From NCBI RefSeq assembly GCF_003234175.2, contig NZ_CP126257.1, forward strand, positions 1,178,001 to 1,242,000: a stretch of DNA of 64,000 bases, read 5' to 3'. Of this stretch, positions 25,127-34,205 are shown one piece after another (positions within the stretch are counted from its first letter, which is position 1; each line of letters opens with the position of its first letter). The translations under genes and the position numbers were made by a program. Under the pieces are notes generated by a model. That model had not been told where the DNA came from, made no database searches, and saw only the letters and a list, made by a program, of their open reading frames with translations. This DNA is from Curtobacterium sp. MCSS17_007. GTDB taxonomy: Bacteria > Actinomycetota > Actinomycetes > Actinomycetales > Microbacteriaceae.

Positions 25127-28100
25127 TCAGGCGAGCAGGGAGCGGATGTCCTCGGCGGTCAGGTCGTCCGCGAACAGGGCGTCGTCGTCGATCATGGTGG
25201 CGAACAGCTCGGCCTTCTTCGCCGCGAGCGCGAGGACCTTCTCCTCGATGGTGTCCTCGGCGATGAAGCGCTGCACGTTCACGGATCGGGTCTGCCCGAT
25301 GCGGTGGGTCCGGTCGACCGCCTGCGACTCGGCAGCCGGGTTCCACCACGGATCGAGCACGAAGACCGTGTCGGCCTCGGTCAGGGTGAGGCCGAAACCG
25401 CCGGCCTTCAGCGAGATGAGGAACGCGGGCGCGGTGCCGGTGCGGAAGCGGTCGATGACCTGGGGGCGCTTCCTCGTCGACCCGTCGAGGTACTCGTAGC
25501 CGATGCCCCGCGCGTCGAGGGCGTCCGCGACCATCCGCAGGAAGGTCGTGAACTGACTGAACACGAGCGCGCGACGGCCCTCGGCGGCGAGCTGCTCGAG
25601 CTCGTCGAGCAGCAGGTCGAGCTTCGCCGACGGCACGGGCGTCCGATCGGCGCCGGACTCGTCGCCGTCGTGCGACTCCTGCACGAGTGCCGGGGACAGC
25701 GCGAGCATCCGCAGGAGCGTCAGCGACCGGAAGACGATCATGCGGTTCCGCGGCAGGTCGTCGATGAGGTCGAGCACCTTCAGGCGCTCGCGGTTCAGCG
25801 TCGTCTCGTAGAGCGCCCGGTGCGCCGGGTCGAGCGTCACACGCACGACCTGCTCCTGCTTCGGCGGCAGGTCGGCGGCCACGCTCTCCTTCGTCCGTCG
25901 GAGCATGAGCGGCCGGATGCGTCGCCGGAGCCGGGCCGTGAGCTCCTTGCGGGCCTCCCCGCGCAGGTCGGGGGAGCCGAGCGGCTTGACGAAGTCGTCG
26001 CCGAACCGCGACCACGACGACAGCAGGCCCGGAGCGACGACGTGGAACAGCGCCCACAGGTCGGTGAGCCCGTTCTCGAGTGGCGTGCCGGTGATCGCGA
26101 ACTTCACCGGTGCGTGCAGGTCAGCCGCCACCCGGTGCGTCTGGGACTGCGGGTTCTTCACGAACTGGGCCTCGTCGAGCAAGAGCGCGGACCACGGCAG
26201 CTCGGTGTACGCCGCCGCGTCGAGCCGGAGCAGGGCGTACGAGGTCACGACGACGTCGGACGCGGCTGCCGCCCGACCGATGCGCGCGTGGTCCTTCAGC
26301 GAGGTCGCCGTGACGGTGGTCACGCGGAGCGACGGGGTGAAGCGTGCGGCCTCGTCCGCCCAGTTGCCGACGACGGAGGTGGGCGCGACGACGAGGAAGG
26401 GGGCACCGTCCGGCTCGGAGGCCCGTGCTGCGGCGATCATCGCGAGCACCTGCAGCGTCTTGCCGAGTCCCATGTCGTCGGCGAGCACCCCGCCGATGCC
26501 GTGCTCGCGGAGGAACCGGAGCCACGCGTACCCGGCGTGCTGGTACGGCCGGAGCTCGGCGTGCACGGTGTCCGGTACCGGGACGTCGCCCGGCGGCGTC
26601 GCGTCGAGGAGCCCCGCGGCGATCCGCTGCCACCGTTCGTCGTGTTCGGTCTCGTCGGCGAGCTGGTCGAACTCCGACCAGATCCCGGCCTGCAGTGGCG
26701 TCACCGTGAGGGGCTGGTCGGGCTCCCACTCGTCGAGCTCGCGGGCCTCCTCGATGACCTCCTTGAGCCGGTCGAACGCCGGATCCGCCAGCGACAGGTA
26801 GGACCCGTCGATGAGCTTCATCCGGCGGTCGCGGTTCGCCAGGGCGCGGAGCAGCGGGGTGAACGGGAGCTGCTTGCCGTTGACGGTGACGAAGATGCCG
26901 AGGTCGAACCAGTCGTGCTTGTCCGAGGGCATCGTCGTGACGCGGACGTGCGGTCGCCCGGTCAGCCGCTCGTGGTCGCCCGGTTCGCCCTGCACGACGG
27001 TCCGCACGCCGAGCCCGGGCAGCGCCGGCAGCAGCTCGTGGGCGAACACGGCGACGTCCGCGCCGTCGAAGGCGCCGTCCGCGAACCAGTCCAGACCGCC
27101 GCCGGGGCCCGACGACTCGGTCTCGTCCGCCGCGTGCAGGCCGGTCAGGTCGGGGAGCGGCCCGTGCAACGCGACGGGGTCCTTCCGCCCGTCGACGTGC
27201 CACCGCCACTGCAGGTGCACGCGGTCGTCGGTCCGGGGCGCCCGCGCCGGTTCGAACGTCGCCGTGAGGACGAGTTCCGGCGGTGTCCGGTCGGGCAGTT
27301 CGACCGACCCGTCGGAGCTCACGAGGCCGAGGGATCCTCGGAGCTTCGGCGTCCAGTCGGCCAGGAACTCGTCGACCGCCTCGGCCGGGACGGTGATGCG
27401 GGTGCCGTCGACGAGCATGCGGCGCTGGTCGTCGGGCACGGGAGCCGGGGTCGGCGCGAGTGCGACGTGGAACTCCGGGCTCTCACGGAACGCGTAGACG
27501 CCGTGGTCGCCGATCGTGCGGGCCGCGCCCTCGGGCACCGGTCGGCCGTCGACGACCGCACTCGCACCGATGACGAGCGCGCCGTCGTGGCGGGCTGCGT
27601 CGAGGAGGACCCGCGCCTCGGCACCGAGGACTGCTCCGCCCTCGCGCTTGCCGGTGACGAAGGCGATGCCCAGCCCGGGCGCCTGCCGCAGCAGCGGCCA
27701 GAGCAGGGGGCTGCCGAAGTCGTCGAGGTGCACCCAGTCGCTCTCGCCCGGCAGTCCGGCGAGCTGCCCCGCGCGGTGCAGCGCGGAGAACTGCAGGAAC
27801 CAGGCGTGCTGTTCGGGTGCGATGCCGAGCCGGTTCATCGAGTAGGGGAGCGTGCCCCAGGTGAGCTGCCCGCGCACCCAGTTGCCGGCGGCGCTCCGGG
27901 TGACCGGGCGGACGCCGAGCCGGACGCTGCGGGCGCGGGACGGGAGTGCCCGACCGGCGGCTCGCGCACGGGAGGCGAGTGCGGCGGGGACCGCGTCACG
28001 CAACTCGAACTGCAGGCCCATCGGCGTGCCCTGCGGGGTGGCCACCTGCGCGTCGTCGCCGGCGAGACGGGCGAGGTCGTGCCTCCAGTCCGGAGCAGGT

Positions 28101-28444
28101 GGGGCGCTCGTGGGCGCTGCCGTGCGGGGTGCGGCGGCCGCGGCGAGGGCACGAGCGTTGATGGTGAGGAGCGCGGCGGCGACGTGCTTGCAGTCGCCGC
28201 CGAGCGGGCAGGAGCACGTGCTGCGGACCGGGCGGACGAACTCGCCGCGGGCGACCGTGGTCTCGACGCGGAGCTCGTAGGGTTCGTCTGCGGAACCGCT
28301 GACGATCGCGGTGACCGTGCCGTCGTCGTGCCAGGTGGCCTCCTCGACCAGGCCGGCGCGGACGACGTCGCGGGCGCGGCCGAAGGTCTGCGGGCCGACG
28401 AACCGGATGACGTCGACGGCGTCGATCATCGGGGCGGCTGGCAC
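25127..28444 (-). CDS. SNF2-family DEAD/DEAH ATPase with SWIM zinc finger
   Basis: 1105 residues. N-terminal SWIM finger CSCPLGGDCKHVAAALL, an SNF2-associated middle region, then the two helicase lobes: DDMGLGKTLQVLAMI (Walker A), LLLDEAQFVKN (DEAQ), FAITGTPLENGLTDLW, LMLRRTKESVAADLP, ISLKAGGFGLTLTEAD and AVDRTHRIGQTRSV. A HepA/RapA-like dsDNA translocase common in actinobacterial backbones. GTG 28444 is preferred because it immediately precedes the conserved N-terminus PAAPMIDAVDVIRFVG; earlier in-frame starts lie in the promoter region shared with the divergent BLUF gene. Confidence 0.93.
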   Translation of the reverse strand: MPAAPMIDAVDVIRFVGPQTFGRARDVVRAGLVEEATWHDDGTVTAIVSGSADEPYELRVETTVARGEFVRPVRSTCSCPLGGDCKHVAAALLTINARALAAAAAPRTAAPTSAPPAPDWRHDLARLAGDDAQVATPQGTPMGLQFELRDAVPAALASRARAAGRALPSRARSVRLGVRPVTRSAAGNWVRGQLTWGTLPYSMNRLGIAPEQHAWFLQFSALHRAGQLAGLPGESDWVHLDDFGSPLLWPLLRQAPGLGIAFVTGKREGGAVLGAEARVLLDAARHDGALVIGASAVVDGRPVPEGAARTIGDHGVYAFRESPEFHVALAPTPAPVPDDQRRMLVDGTRITVPAEAVDEFLADWTPKLRGSLGLVSSDGSVELPDRTPPELVLTATFEPARAPRTDDRVHLQWRWHVDGRKDPVALHGPLPDLTGLHAADETESSGPGGGLDWFADGAFDGADVAVFAHELLPALPGLGVRTVVQGEPGDHERLTGRPHVRVTTMPSDKHDWFDLGIFVTVNGKQLPFTPLLRALANRDRRMKLIDGSYLSLADPAFDRLKEVIEEARELDEWEPDQPLTVTPLQAGIWSEFDQLADETEHDERWQRIAAGLLDATPPGDVPVPDTVHAELRPYQHAGYAWLRFLREHGIGGVLADDMGLGKTLQVLAMIAAARASEPDGAPFLVVAPTSVVGNWADEAARFTPSLRVTTVTATSLKDHARIGRAAAASDVVVTSYALLRLDAAAYTELPWSALLLDEAQFVKNPQSQTHRVAADLHAPVKFAITGTPLENGLTDLWALFHVVAPGLLSSWSRFGDDFVKPLGSPDLRGEARKELTARLRRRIRPLMLRRTKESVAADLPPKQEQVVRVTLDPAHRALYETTLNRERLKVLDLIDDLPRNRMIVFRSLTLLRMLALSPALVQESHDGDESGADRTPVPSAKLDLLLDELEQLAAEGRRALVFSQFTTFLRMVADALDARGIGYEYLDGSTRKRPQVIDRFRTGTAPAFLISLKAGGFGLTLTEADTVFVLDPWWNPAAESQAVDRTHRIGQTRSVNVQRFIAEDTIEEKVLALAAKKAELFATMIDDDALFADDLTAEDIRSLLA

Positions 28445-28529
28445 GCGTCCATCGTGCCAGGCGGGACCGACAGGCACGTGCCGTCATCTGGGGGCGTCGC
28501 GTCCAGGCGTTCGGGGGCAGGATCGAAGC

Positions 28530-28979
28530 GTGCTGCAGTCACTGGTGTACATGAGTTCCGCGAAGGAGCCGTTCGACGACGAGGCGCTCGACGCGGTGCT
28601 CGAACACGCGCGGACGCGCAACACCGTCGACGGCCTGACCGGGATGCTCGTCCACCGGGGCGGGCGCTTCATGCAGCTGCTCGAAGGCCCGTACGACGCG
28701 GTGATGGCGACCTACGCCCGGATCCTCGAGGACGACCGGCACGACGAGGTCCGACTCCTCGTCGAGGAGTCGATCCACACGCGACGGTTCCCCGAGTGGT
28801 CGATGGCCTACGACCGGGAGTCCGACGGGGTCGAGGTGCCCGAGGGGTTCAGCACGTTCCTCGATCAGGGGGACCAGAGCGCGGACCAGAGCCGTCCCCG
28901 CGAGCTGCTGCGCTGGTTCCGGAACCACCCGATGGCCGACCCGACGGCGGCGAAGGGCAAGCACCGGCGCGAGGACTGA
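28530..28979 (+). CDS. BLUF-domain blue-light photoreceptor, stand-alone
   Basis: 149 residues. N-terminal BLUF domain (LVYMSSAKEPFDDEALD, TVDGLTGMLVHRGGRF, QLLEGPYDAVMATY). The flavin-contacting triad is present with canonical spacing: Tyr7, Asn31, Gln49 (24 and 18 residues apart, as in AppA). FPEWSMAYD marks the end of the fold. The remaining ~45 residues are a short acidic/basic tail without an output enzyme, so signalling must pass through a protein partner. GTG 28530 start; divergent from the SNF2 gene. Confidence 0.92.
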   Translation: MLQSLVYMSSAKEPFDDEALDAVLEHARTRNTVDGLTGMLVHRGGRFMQLLEGPYDAVMATYARILEDDRHDEVRLLVEESIHTRRFPEWSMAYDRESDGVEVPEGFSTFLDQGDQSADQSRPRELLRWFRNHPMADPTAAKGKHRRED

Positions 28980-29034
28980 CCGCGTCCGGCGACGCGGGCC
29001 GGGCGCCGGTGACCGGTCGGTCCATACTGGTTCG

Positions 29035-29340
29035 GTGACGACACTGCGAGGCACCATCCGCTCGACCGAGACGCGCGAGGCCGAGGGCTACGCCGACTCC
29101 GTCGTGGCAGCGAAGGAGGCAGCGGTCGCCGCGCTCGACCTCGACGGGTTCGCGTTGCTGCAGACGAACGCGGTCGAGAGCAAGGCGACGGGGGAGACCA
29201 CGATCAAGGCGACCGCGCGGTCGACCGAGACGCGGGAGCACGAGGCGTCGGGGCCGAACTACGAGGCGGCGCTCGCCGCGTACCGGAACACGGTGCCCGA
29301 GGGGTGGCAGGCGCAGCACGTGTGGGTGGTGGCGGAGTAG
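29035..29340 (+). CDS. Hypothetical small protein with internal repeat
   Basis: 101 residues, GTG start with CATACT six bases upstream. A short motif STETRE occurs twice (around residues 10 and 63), suggesting an internally duplicated beta structure. Soluble, no recognised family. Probably expressed independently of the BLUF gene 55 bp upstream. Confidence 0.6.
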   Translation: MTTLRGTIRSTETREAEGYADSVVAAKEAAVAALDLDGFALLQTNAVESKATGETTIKATARSTETREHEASGPNYEAALAAYRNTVPEGWQAQHVWVVAE

Positions 29341-29363
29341 CCACTGCGGCGCGCGCTCGTTCG

Positions 29364-30320
29364 TCAGCGGGTGGCCGCGCCGACGGGTTCGTCGACGCTG
29401 TACACCGTCGGTTCCAGGACGGGCACGGACGCGTGCTGCCAGAGCCAGAACCCGCCACCGCCCACGGTGAGCCGGTACGGACCCGGCGCCCGGTCGTAGC
29501 GTCGGGCAACGGCGTCGCGATTGTCGGAGTACACGCCACGCGACAGGGTCAGATGGCCGCAGTCGGTCGTCTCGAGCGACACAGCCGGGTGCGAGGAACC
29601 GATGCCCTTGACTGATCGGTTCGACACGGTGATGCCCTGTGCCGACGTGATCGTGCAGGCCACCTGCTCCTTGTGCGCGTCGTCGTAGGCGATCATGACG
29701 GGCAGACCGGGGAACATCGCCAGAGTGGTGATGAAGAAACCCACGGAGGTCAGCGTGAACAGCAGGTTGCGCCACCGTCGGGGCTGTCGGTCGACGGTGA
29801 GCTTGCGGAAGAAGCCCGTGAACTCCTCCCAGGGTTCGGTAGCGTTCTGTTCGAGCCAGTGGACGAGGACGTCGTGGTGGCGGTGGAACCGATCGGTGGA
29901 GAACCCTCGACCGCGTGCGGTCCTGCCTCGGATCGTGGTGTTGCCCGTCCCCGATGCGCTGAACTGGACGAGCTCGCCGGGCGCGATCGTCAGGGTCCGA
30001 CGCATGTGTGGCACCACCTCGAGCCGATCGGGGAACACGCGGATGCGGTTCCTGATGCTGCCCACACCGAGGTACAGGCCGAATCCGCCGACGGCGAGCA
30101 GCAGGCCGCTCGTCCAGAGCTGGGTGAACCAGGCGCCTCCGGACACCGCACGGGTCGAGGCCAGCCAGATCCCGAGTGCGACGACGCCCGCGCACAATGC
30201 CGTCCACGCGATCGGAGCGATGACACTCCCGCGGACCGTGACCGGGCGCACCGCGTCGACGGCCCGTGTTGCTTCCCCCACCACGAGGCAACCGTACCCA
30301 CGGGACGCTCCCACCTTCAC
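29364..30320 (-). CDS. Hypothetical PH-like membrane protein
   Basis: Up to 318 residues. Two N-terminal membrane helices, a segment resembling bacterial PH-type domains (IRNRIRVFPDRLEVVPHMRR), then a third and fourth helix (LLFTLTSVGFFITTLAMFPG) and an extracytoplasmic beta-rich domain with two Cys (QVACTITSAQ, TTDCGHLTL). GTG 30320 is the longest option; a GTG 13 codons later is equally possible because neither has a clear ribosome binding site. Function unknown. Confidence 0.65.
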   Translation of the reverse strand: MKVGASRGYGCLVVGEATRAVDAVRPVTVRGSVIAPIAWTALCAGVVALGIWLASTRAVSGGAWFTQLWTSGLLLAVGGFGLYLGVGSIRNRIRVFPDRLEVVPHMRRTLTIAPGELVQFSASGTGNTTIRGRTARGRGFSTDRFHRHHDVLVHWLEQNATEPWEEFTGFFRKLTVDRQPRRWRNLLFTLTSVGFFITTLAMFPGLPVMIAYDDAHKEQVACTITSAQGITVSNRSVKGIGSSHPAVSLETTDCGHLTLSRGVYSDNRDAVARRYDRAPGPYRLTVGGGGFWLWQHASVPVLEPTVYSVDEPVGAATR

Positions 30321-30444
30321 GAGCGTTCAGCCCAGGTCAGGTTCCCGTTACATGAGGCACCTCCGCCCTGCCGTACCGTCCCTCGAACGGGGCACACGGG
30401 GGAGGAGGGGCTTCCCTGTAGCGGCCTCGGAGGGGAGGAGCAAC

Positions 30445-30968
30445 ATGGCTTCGATGCAGAAGCGGTCCGTTCGCCTGACGAGCGCGATCGGTGCAGCCAC
30501 AATCGTCTTGACGGGGGTGGTGGTGCCGACGACGGCGGCCAGCGCAGCGACCGCGGGCAACGTCATCCTCGATTCGTGGGAGGACGCCAAGGGGCGTCAG
30601 GTCTTCGTGCGCGAGGGCACGTACAACGCGACATCAGGCAAAGGCTTCGGGATGAAGAAGATCCGCGATCGTCACAACCTCCACAAGATCAGCTCGCTCA
30701 AGTTCGTCGTGGCGAACCCGAACGGCGGCGAGGCGGAGGGCTGCGCGACCAGAAGATCGGGATCAGTACGGCGTACTGCCTGAGTGACAGCAAGGCCAAG
30801 GACTGCCCATCATGGGTGGACAAGGCACTCGCTACTCCGATCGACTTCGGCGCGAGGTCCCAGACGTCCTCGGACTCGTCGTCGGCAGCCCAGGAGCGGG
30901 CCAGGTTGACGTACCTGCCTCTGGCCGCGGTGCCGACGGGGATCGACGACTCGATCCCGACCGATTGA
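30445..30968 (+). pseudogene. Secreted protein gene with frameshift
   Basis: ATG 30445 has AGGGGAGGAG upstream and a good signal peptide (SAIGAATIVLTGVVV, cleavage near ASA). The frame reads sensibly to VVANPNGGEAEG, then becomes RRSGSVRRTA and stops at 30783. The adjacent frame takes over at about 30748 (LRDQKIGISTAYCLSDSK) and runs to a stop at 30968. Joined, they give a ~174-residue exported protein of unknown family with a Cys pair in the second half. A one-base indel near 30740-30755 explains both. Confidence 0.65.
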
Positions 30969-30987
30969 GCGAGGGAGATCAGACGGT

Positions 30988-31344
30988 ATGAGTGGTTCCC
31001 AGACGGTCGACGAGGCGTTCACGAACGAGTTCGTGGCCGCTGTGCGAGCCCGCTTCCGCGACAGCGACCTCCTGCGCGACGGCATGGAGTGGGTCGCCGG
31101 CGGCGTCCAGCCTCCGGACGTGGCGACCATCCTCTACCGCGACCGTCCGGGCGGTCCGGTACTCGGTCGGCGCTACCCGCTGAAGGAGTACTCGGCGCTC
31201 TTCGGTGGCGAGACGGTGCAGTGGCTCGCGACGGAAGCATGGGTGTCCGACATCACGGCCCCGTCGGGGGACGGAGAGCGGAAGGACGTCGACTGGGCGG
31301 AAGGACTCGTGCCCGATCCGACCGAGGTTCGCTGGCTCGACTAG
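30988..31344 (+). CDS. Hypothetical soluble protein
   Basis: 118 residues, ATG 30988 preceded by GAGGGAG. No recognised domain; acidic, Trp-rich C-terminus. Before insertion of the element at 31.44 kb this gene would have faced the permease gene across the terminator at 31352-31386. Confidence 0.65.
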   Translation: MSGSQTVDEAFTNEFVAAVRARFRDSDLLRDGMEWVAGGVQPPDVATILYRDRPGGPVLGRRYPLKEYSALFGGETVQWLATEAWVSDITAPSGDGERKDVDWAEGLVPDPTEVRWLD

Positions 31345-31351
31345 GACCGGC

Positions 31352-31386
31352 GGCGCGCGTGCTTCCATGACGAGAGGACGCGCGCC
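31352..31386. terminator. Bidirectional hairpin terminator
   Basis: GGCGCGCGT (31352-31360) pairs with ACGCGCGCC (31378-31386). Lies between the 30988 gene and the displaced permease 3' end, the ancestral convergent junction. Confidence 0.6.
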
Positions 31387-31408
31387 GTCGCCGTGTGGGC
31401 GAGGAGCT

Positions 31409-31463
31409 TCAGCGCTGTTCCGTGGCCAGCTTGCTGTGCTTCCGCGAGTACCCGAAGTACACG
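31409..31463 (-). pseudogene. Displaced original 3' end of the amino-acid permease gene
   Basis: Minus-strand codons VYFGYSRKHSKLATEQR and a TGA at 31409. The first seven residues are identical to the permease at 34.45 kb (VYFGYSR) and the next H-S-x-L positions also match. This is what remains of the permease C-terminus after insertion of the element; it has no gene body of its own. Confidence 0.8.
31443..31462. repeat. Attachment-site direct repeat, left
   Basis: Identical over 20 bases to 34451-34470; five more bases (CTGTG) match after a four-base gap, and the repeat encodes VYFGYSR of the permease on the minus strand. Confidence 0.82.
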
Positions 31464-31499
31464 ACACCCGTGGCAGTGCGGTGATGGCGTGTGGTGCAT

Positions 31500-32032
31500 G
31501 CATTGGTTCGGCGCGGATCGGTGTTCCTGCCGAACGGTTGAAGCGGCAAGGCCAGCGTCGCGCATGAAACGATGTAGTTCGCGCACGTCGGCGGCAGTGA
31601 CTTCAACGAGGGTTCGCGCTCCAATTGCGGGCTCGATGTACACGCGAACGAGGGACCCGTAGCTCTCGGCGGTCTTCGGGCGAACCTCCTGGTCGACGAT
31701 CTCCGCCAACCAGTACCTCAGCCACGCGGTGAGCGATGAGCTGGGGACCAGTGGGGGAGCAGTTGGTACCTCGGTCGGTGCTGGCGGACGCGGCGTCGCT
31801 CCGCCCGCTGGAGGCGCAGGATTGCGAGCTTCCGAAGCGCCGTGTCGTAGTCCCGCGACCGAAGCGCGACGCGCTTACGGCGCCCGTCGACCTGAGGGAA
31901 GTCGAGTGCCACCTGCCAGTAGGTCAGTGGCTTGGACGCATCCGCTGGCACGCGGCAGATGGATCCGTCGCCTCGCGCCCTTCGGTCGTTCGTGGTGCCA
32001 TGGGGCGTCCGCTGTGCTGCTTCTTCGATCAC
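31500..32032 (-). pseudogene. Tyrosine integrase, N-terminal part, frameshifted
   Basis: From about 32032 the frame encodes an arm-type DNA-binding domain (RRARGDGSICRVPADASK, TYWQVALDFPQVDGRRKR). It shifts frame near 31790 and continues as a SAM-like core-binding domain: SSLTAWLRYWLAEIVDQE, RPKTAESYGSLVRVYIEP, DVRELHRFMRDAGLAAS. Integrase-like sequence ends at about 31515 beside the left attachment repeat; the catalytic domain with its R-H-R-Y residues is missing. Inactive. Confidence 0.75.
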
Positions 32033-32287
32033 GCTCGCTCCTCGTCTTGGTTGGGAGGAAGCTAGCCATTCGCATCGCGTGGCAGAACCGCGGCAACGTG
32101 ACGACGTGTCGGCGGACCCTCTCGCATAGCCACTCGGGTGGAAAGCGTGGCCGATCGGCTGTGCTGGTCACACTGCAGGATTGGATGCGGGGCGTTCGAT
32201 TGCTTCACGGCTTCGCCGAGAGGAGGCTGCCATCGAGGGAAACGTCGCCGGAGGGGCCGGGGAGTTCTCCTCGGGGAAGGACAGAAC

Positions 32288-32890
32288 ATGAAGCTCACGA
32301 AGCCGCTCACCGCGCTGGGTGTCGCCACCGCCGTAGCACTGCCGCTCCTTATCGCTGGGCCGGCGCAGGCCGATGAAGCGGCGACGCCGGAGCAGCTCCC
32401 TCGGTTCGCGCTGCAGGCCCTCACAGGGCCGGAGGACACGTCGACATCGACGTTCACCGTTCCGGCAGGCAAGTACACCGACGCAGCCGGCAAGGTCCGC
32501 ACCTTCGCCGCGCAGGCCACCTGGGTCTGCAACGGCAAGACCGACAACCCGCACTGGTCGAAGGGTGCCGCTAGCGTGATCGCGAAGACCCGCGTCACGT
32601 GCAAGGGCCCGACGGCGACGGTGCCCATCCGCGTCGAGTCGCTGCTCGGTAGGACGACCCACAACAGCATCAATTCGCTGCAGATCGTCGCCGAGTCGAA
32701 CTACGTGCAGAACGTGGCCGCCGACCCCAACGGACTGATGTCGCAGACCTGGTACGTGCCTGCACAAGGCTCGGCCACTCACATCGCCAGAAACGCGTAC
32801 TTCCGAGGCTCCCACTCCGGGCAGGCCGCTCCGCCGCTGAAGCCGTTCAACATCGGAGCCGCCGCCTCCGCCTTCATCTACGTGCCGTAA
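32288..32890 (+). CDS. Secreted protein of unknown family
   Basis: 200 residues, ATG 32288 with AAGGACAG upstream. Clear Sec signal (LGVATAVALPLLIAGPAQA-DE), mature protein ~170 residues, two cysteines (TWVCNGK, TRVTCKGP) likely disulfide bonded, few charged residues, beta-rich. The only intact exported cargo of the element; followed by a strong terminator 18 bases after its stop. It may be an interaction or competition factor, but nothing in the sequence proves this. Confidence 0.7.
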   Translation: MKLTKPLTALGVATAVALPLLIAGPAQADEAATPEQLPRFALQALTGPEDTSTSTFTVPAGKYTDAAGKVRTFAAQATWVCNGKTDNPHWSKGAASVIAKTRVTCKGPTATVPIRVESLLGRTTHNSINSLQIVAESNYVQNVAADPNGLMSQTWYVPAQGSATHIARNAYFRGSHSGQAAPPLKPFNIGAAASAFIYVP

Positions 32891-32907
32891 GACGCCCGAA
32901 CGAAGAA

Positions 32908-32946
32908 GAAAGGGGGCCGGCTGCAACCAGCAGCCGGCCCCCTTTC
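32908..32946. terminator. Strong intrinsic terminator
   Basis: Perfect 17-bp stem (32908-32924 with 32930-32946, arm GAAAGGGGGCCGGCTGC) with a five-base loop, immediately after the secreted-protein gene and before a convergent gene. Confidence 0.88.
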
Positions 32947-32953
32947 TCACGTC

Positions 32954-33208
32954 TCAATGCACAGTGGCCAGTAGGTCGAGCCGACGCCCGCTCGGGCCAT
33001 CTGTCTCGACGAACAGCTGGAACGACCTTCCACCCGCGTTTGCGCTGCCCCACTCGAGCACGGCACGAACATCGGTGGCACCCGTCAGCCGCCACTCGTC
33101 CGTGGCTCCGGCTTCGTCCGCGAAGTAGACGCGGTAGATCGATGTCTCGACCTCCGTCTGCACGTCTCTGGGATCGACCTGCTCTGCCTGCATCTTGCTG
33201 ATCGCCAT
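32954..33208 (-). CDS. Small hypothetical protein
   Basis: 84 residues from ATG 33208. Soluble; TSIYRVYFADEAGATDEWRL and RSFQLFVETDGPSGR suggest a compact beta fold. No family recognised. Shares the terminator at 32908-32946 with the convergent secreted-protein gene. Confidence 0.6.
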   Translation of the reverse strand: MAISKMQAEQVDPRDVQTEVETSIYRVYFADEAGATDEWRLTGATDVRAVLEWGSANAGGRSFQLFVETDGPSGRRLDLLATVH

Positions 33209-33277
33209 GCTCAGCACAGTACCCTCCGACCCGGACAACGCCCGCCGGACGTTCACTTGACCGGCGTCATGCTGGGA

Positions 33278-33615
33278 TCAGAGACCGAGGAGCTTCCGCT
33301 TCGCCGCAGTGAACTCTTCGTCGGTCAGGACGCCGGACTGGTGGAATCTTGCGAGCCGCTCGAGTTCGGCGTCGAGGTCCGGCGACGCCGACGCGGGGCC
33401 GGAGAGGTAGGAGCGGCCGCCGGCGCCGCGGGAGCAGACGGGTACGGAGAGCCCTGGTAGTCCACGTGCGACGTCTGCTCGCGCACCCGCAGCGACTCAC
33501 GCGATCGGAACGGCTCGTCGTTGATCGCGTTCACGCCCTCCCGGAAGTTCGGGATGTCCTCGAGCACTCCCGTCGAGTTCATCCGGGGACACGTGATCGC
33601 CGGCCCCACGGGCAC
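33278..33615 (-). pseudogene. SHOCT-domain protein gene with frameshift
   Basis: The C-terminus DLDAELERLARFHQSG-VLTDEEFTAAKRKLLG is a textbook SHOCT oligomerisation motif ending at a stop at 33278. Its frame has no start upstream. The adjacent frame from about 33615 (NFREGVNAINDEPFRSR, EQTSHVDYQGSPYPS) would join it through a one-base shift in the run near 33395-33410. SHOCT tails are usually attached to small membrane or stress proteins. Confidence 0.6.
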
Positions 33616-33662
33616 CGACGCTGCGTTCGTTCACCCCGCTCACCAGGGCTGAACGACGAAAA

Positions 33663-33690
33663 AGCCCCACCCGTCGATACGGATGGGGCT
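33663..33690. terminator. Intrinsic terminator hairpin
   Basis: AGCCCCACCCG (33663-33673) pairs with CGGATGGGGCT (33680-33690), one mismatch, flanked by A residues on one side and CTCTC on the other; serves the minus-strand gene ending at 33706. Confidence 0.7.
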
Positions 33691-33705
33691 CTCTCGTTGC
33701 AATAC

Positions 33706-33966
33706 CTAGCCGTGGACCTCGTCACGGAACAGTGGCCGCGTCCACGAGCTGCGGATGTCCGCTGACCTGTAGCCAAAGGGCTCGAGAGCCGAGTGGAGCT
33801 CTGCGCTGTGCTGCGCTGGAACCGCTTCGATCGCTGCCACGGCCGCGGAACCGGCAGGCACCATGAGCGGGTCGCCGCCGATGGTGAACGGGATGCGGTC
33901 GTCCGCGCGAGCCACGTCGACTTCACGCGTGAAGAGCTCATTGCCCTCTTGATCGGCAACAAGCAC
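33706..33966 (-). CDS. Hypothetical protein, probable start-less fragment
   Basis: 86 residues if initiated at GTG 33966. The same frame is coding-like for another ~38 residues upstream (QPDISITADPNDLNLEQL, IEDAAFYIARGSLEKR) up to a TAG at about 34085 that sits where an ATG would be expected, just after GAGGGGGA. The intact protein would be ~125 residues, acidic, soluble. So the native start has probably been lost and the annotated GTG may not be used. Confidence 0.5.
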   Translation of the reverse strand: MLVADQEGNELFTREVDVARADDRIPFTIGGDPLMVPAGSAAVAAIEAVPAQHSAELHSALEPFGYRSADIRSSWTRPLFRDEVHG

Positions 33967-34205
33967 GAGGACAGTGGTCCGCTTCTCCAGGCTGCCGCGC
34001 GCGATGTAGAAGGCCGCGTCCTCGATCAGCTGCTCGAGGTTCAGGTCGTTCGGGTCGGCGGTGATACTGATGTCTGGCTGCGTCTATCCCCCTCGAGGAT
34101 CGGTCGAACGGGAAGGTCACGGTACCGAGGCCCACTGACATCCAGCTACCGCCAGACCGCTGAAGCCGCGGCCGTGTAGAGCCAGACCCTGCTTGAGCAG
34201 CGGCA

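Noticed and set aside
24629..29038. 1469-codon plus-strand ORF
   Set aside because: Runs antisense to the SNF2 helicase and through two other real genes in the wrong frame; composition is typical shadow.
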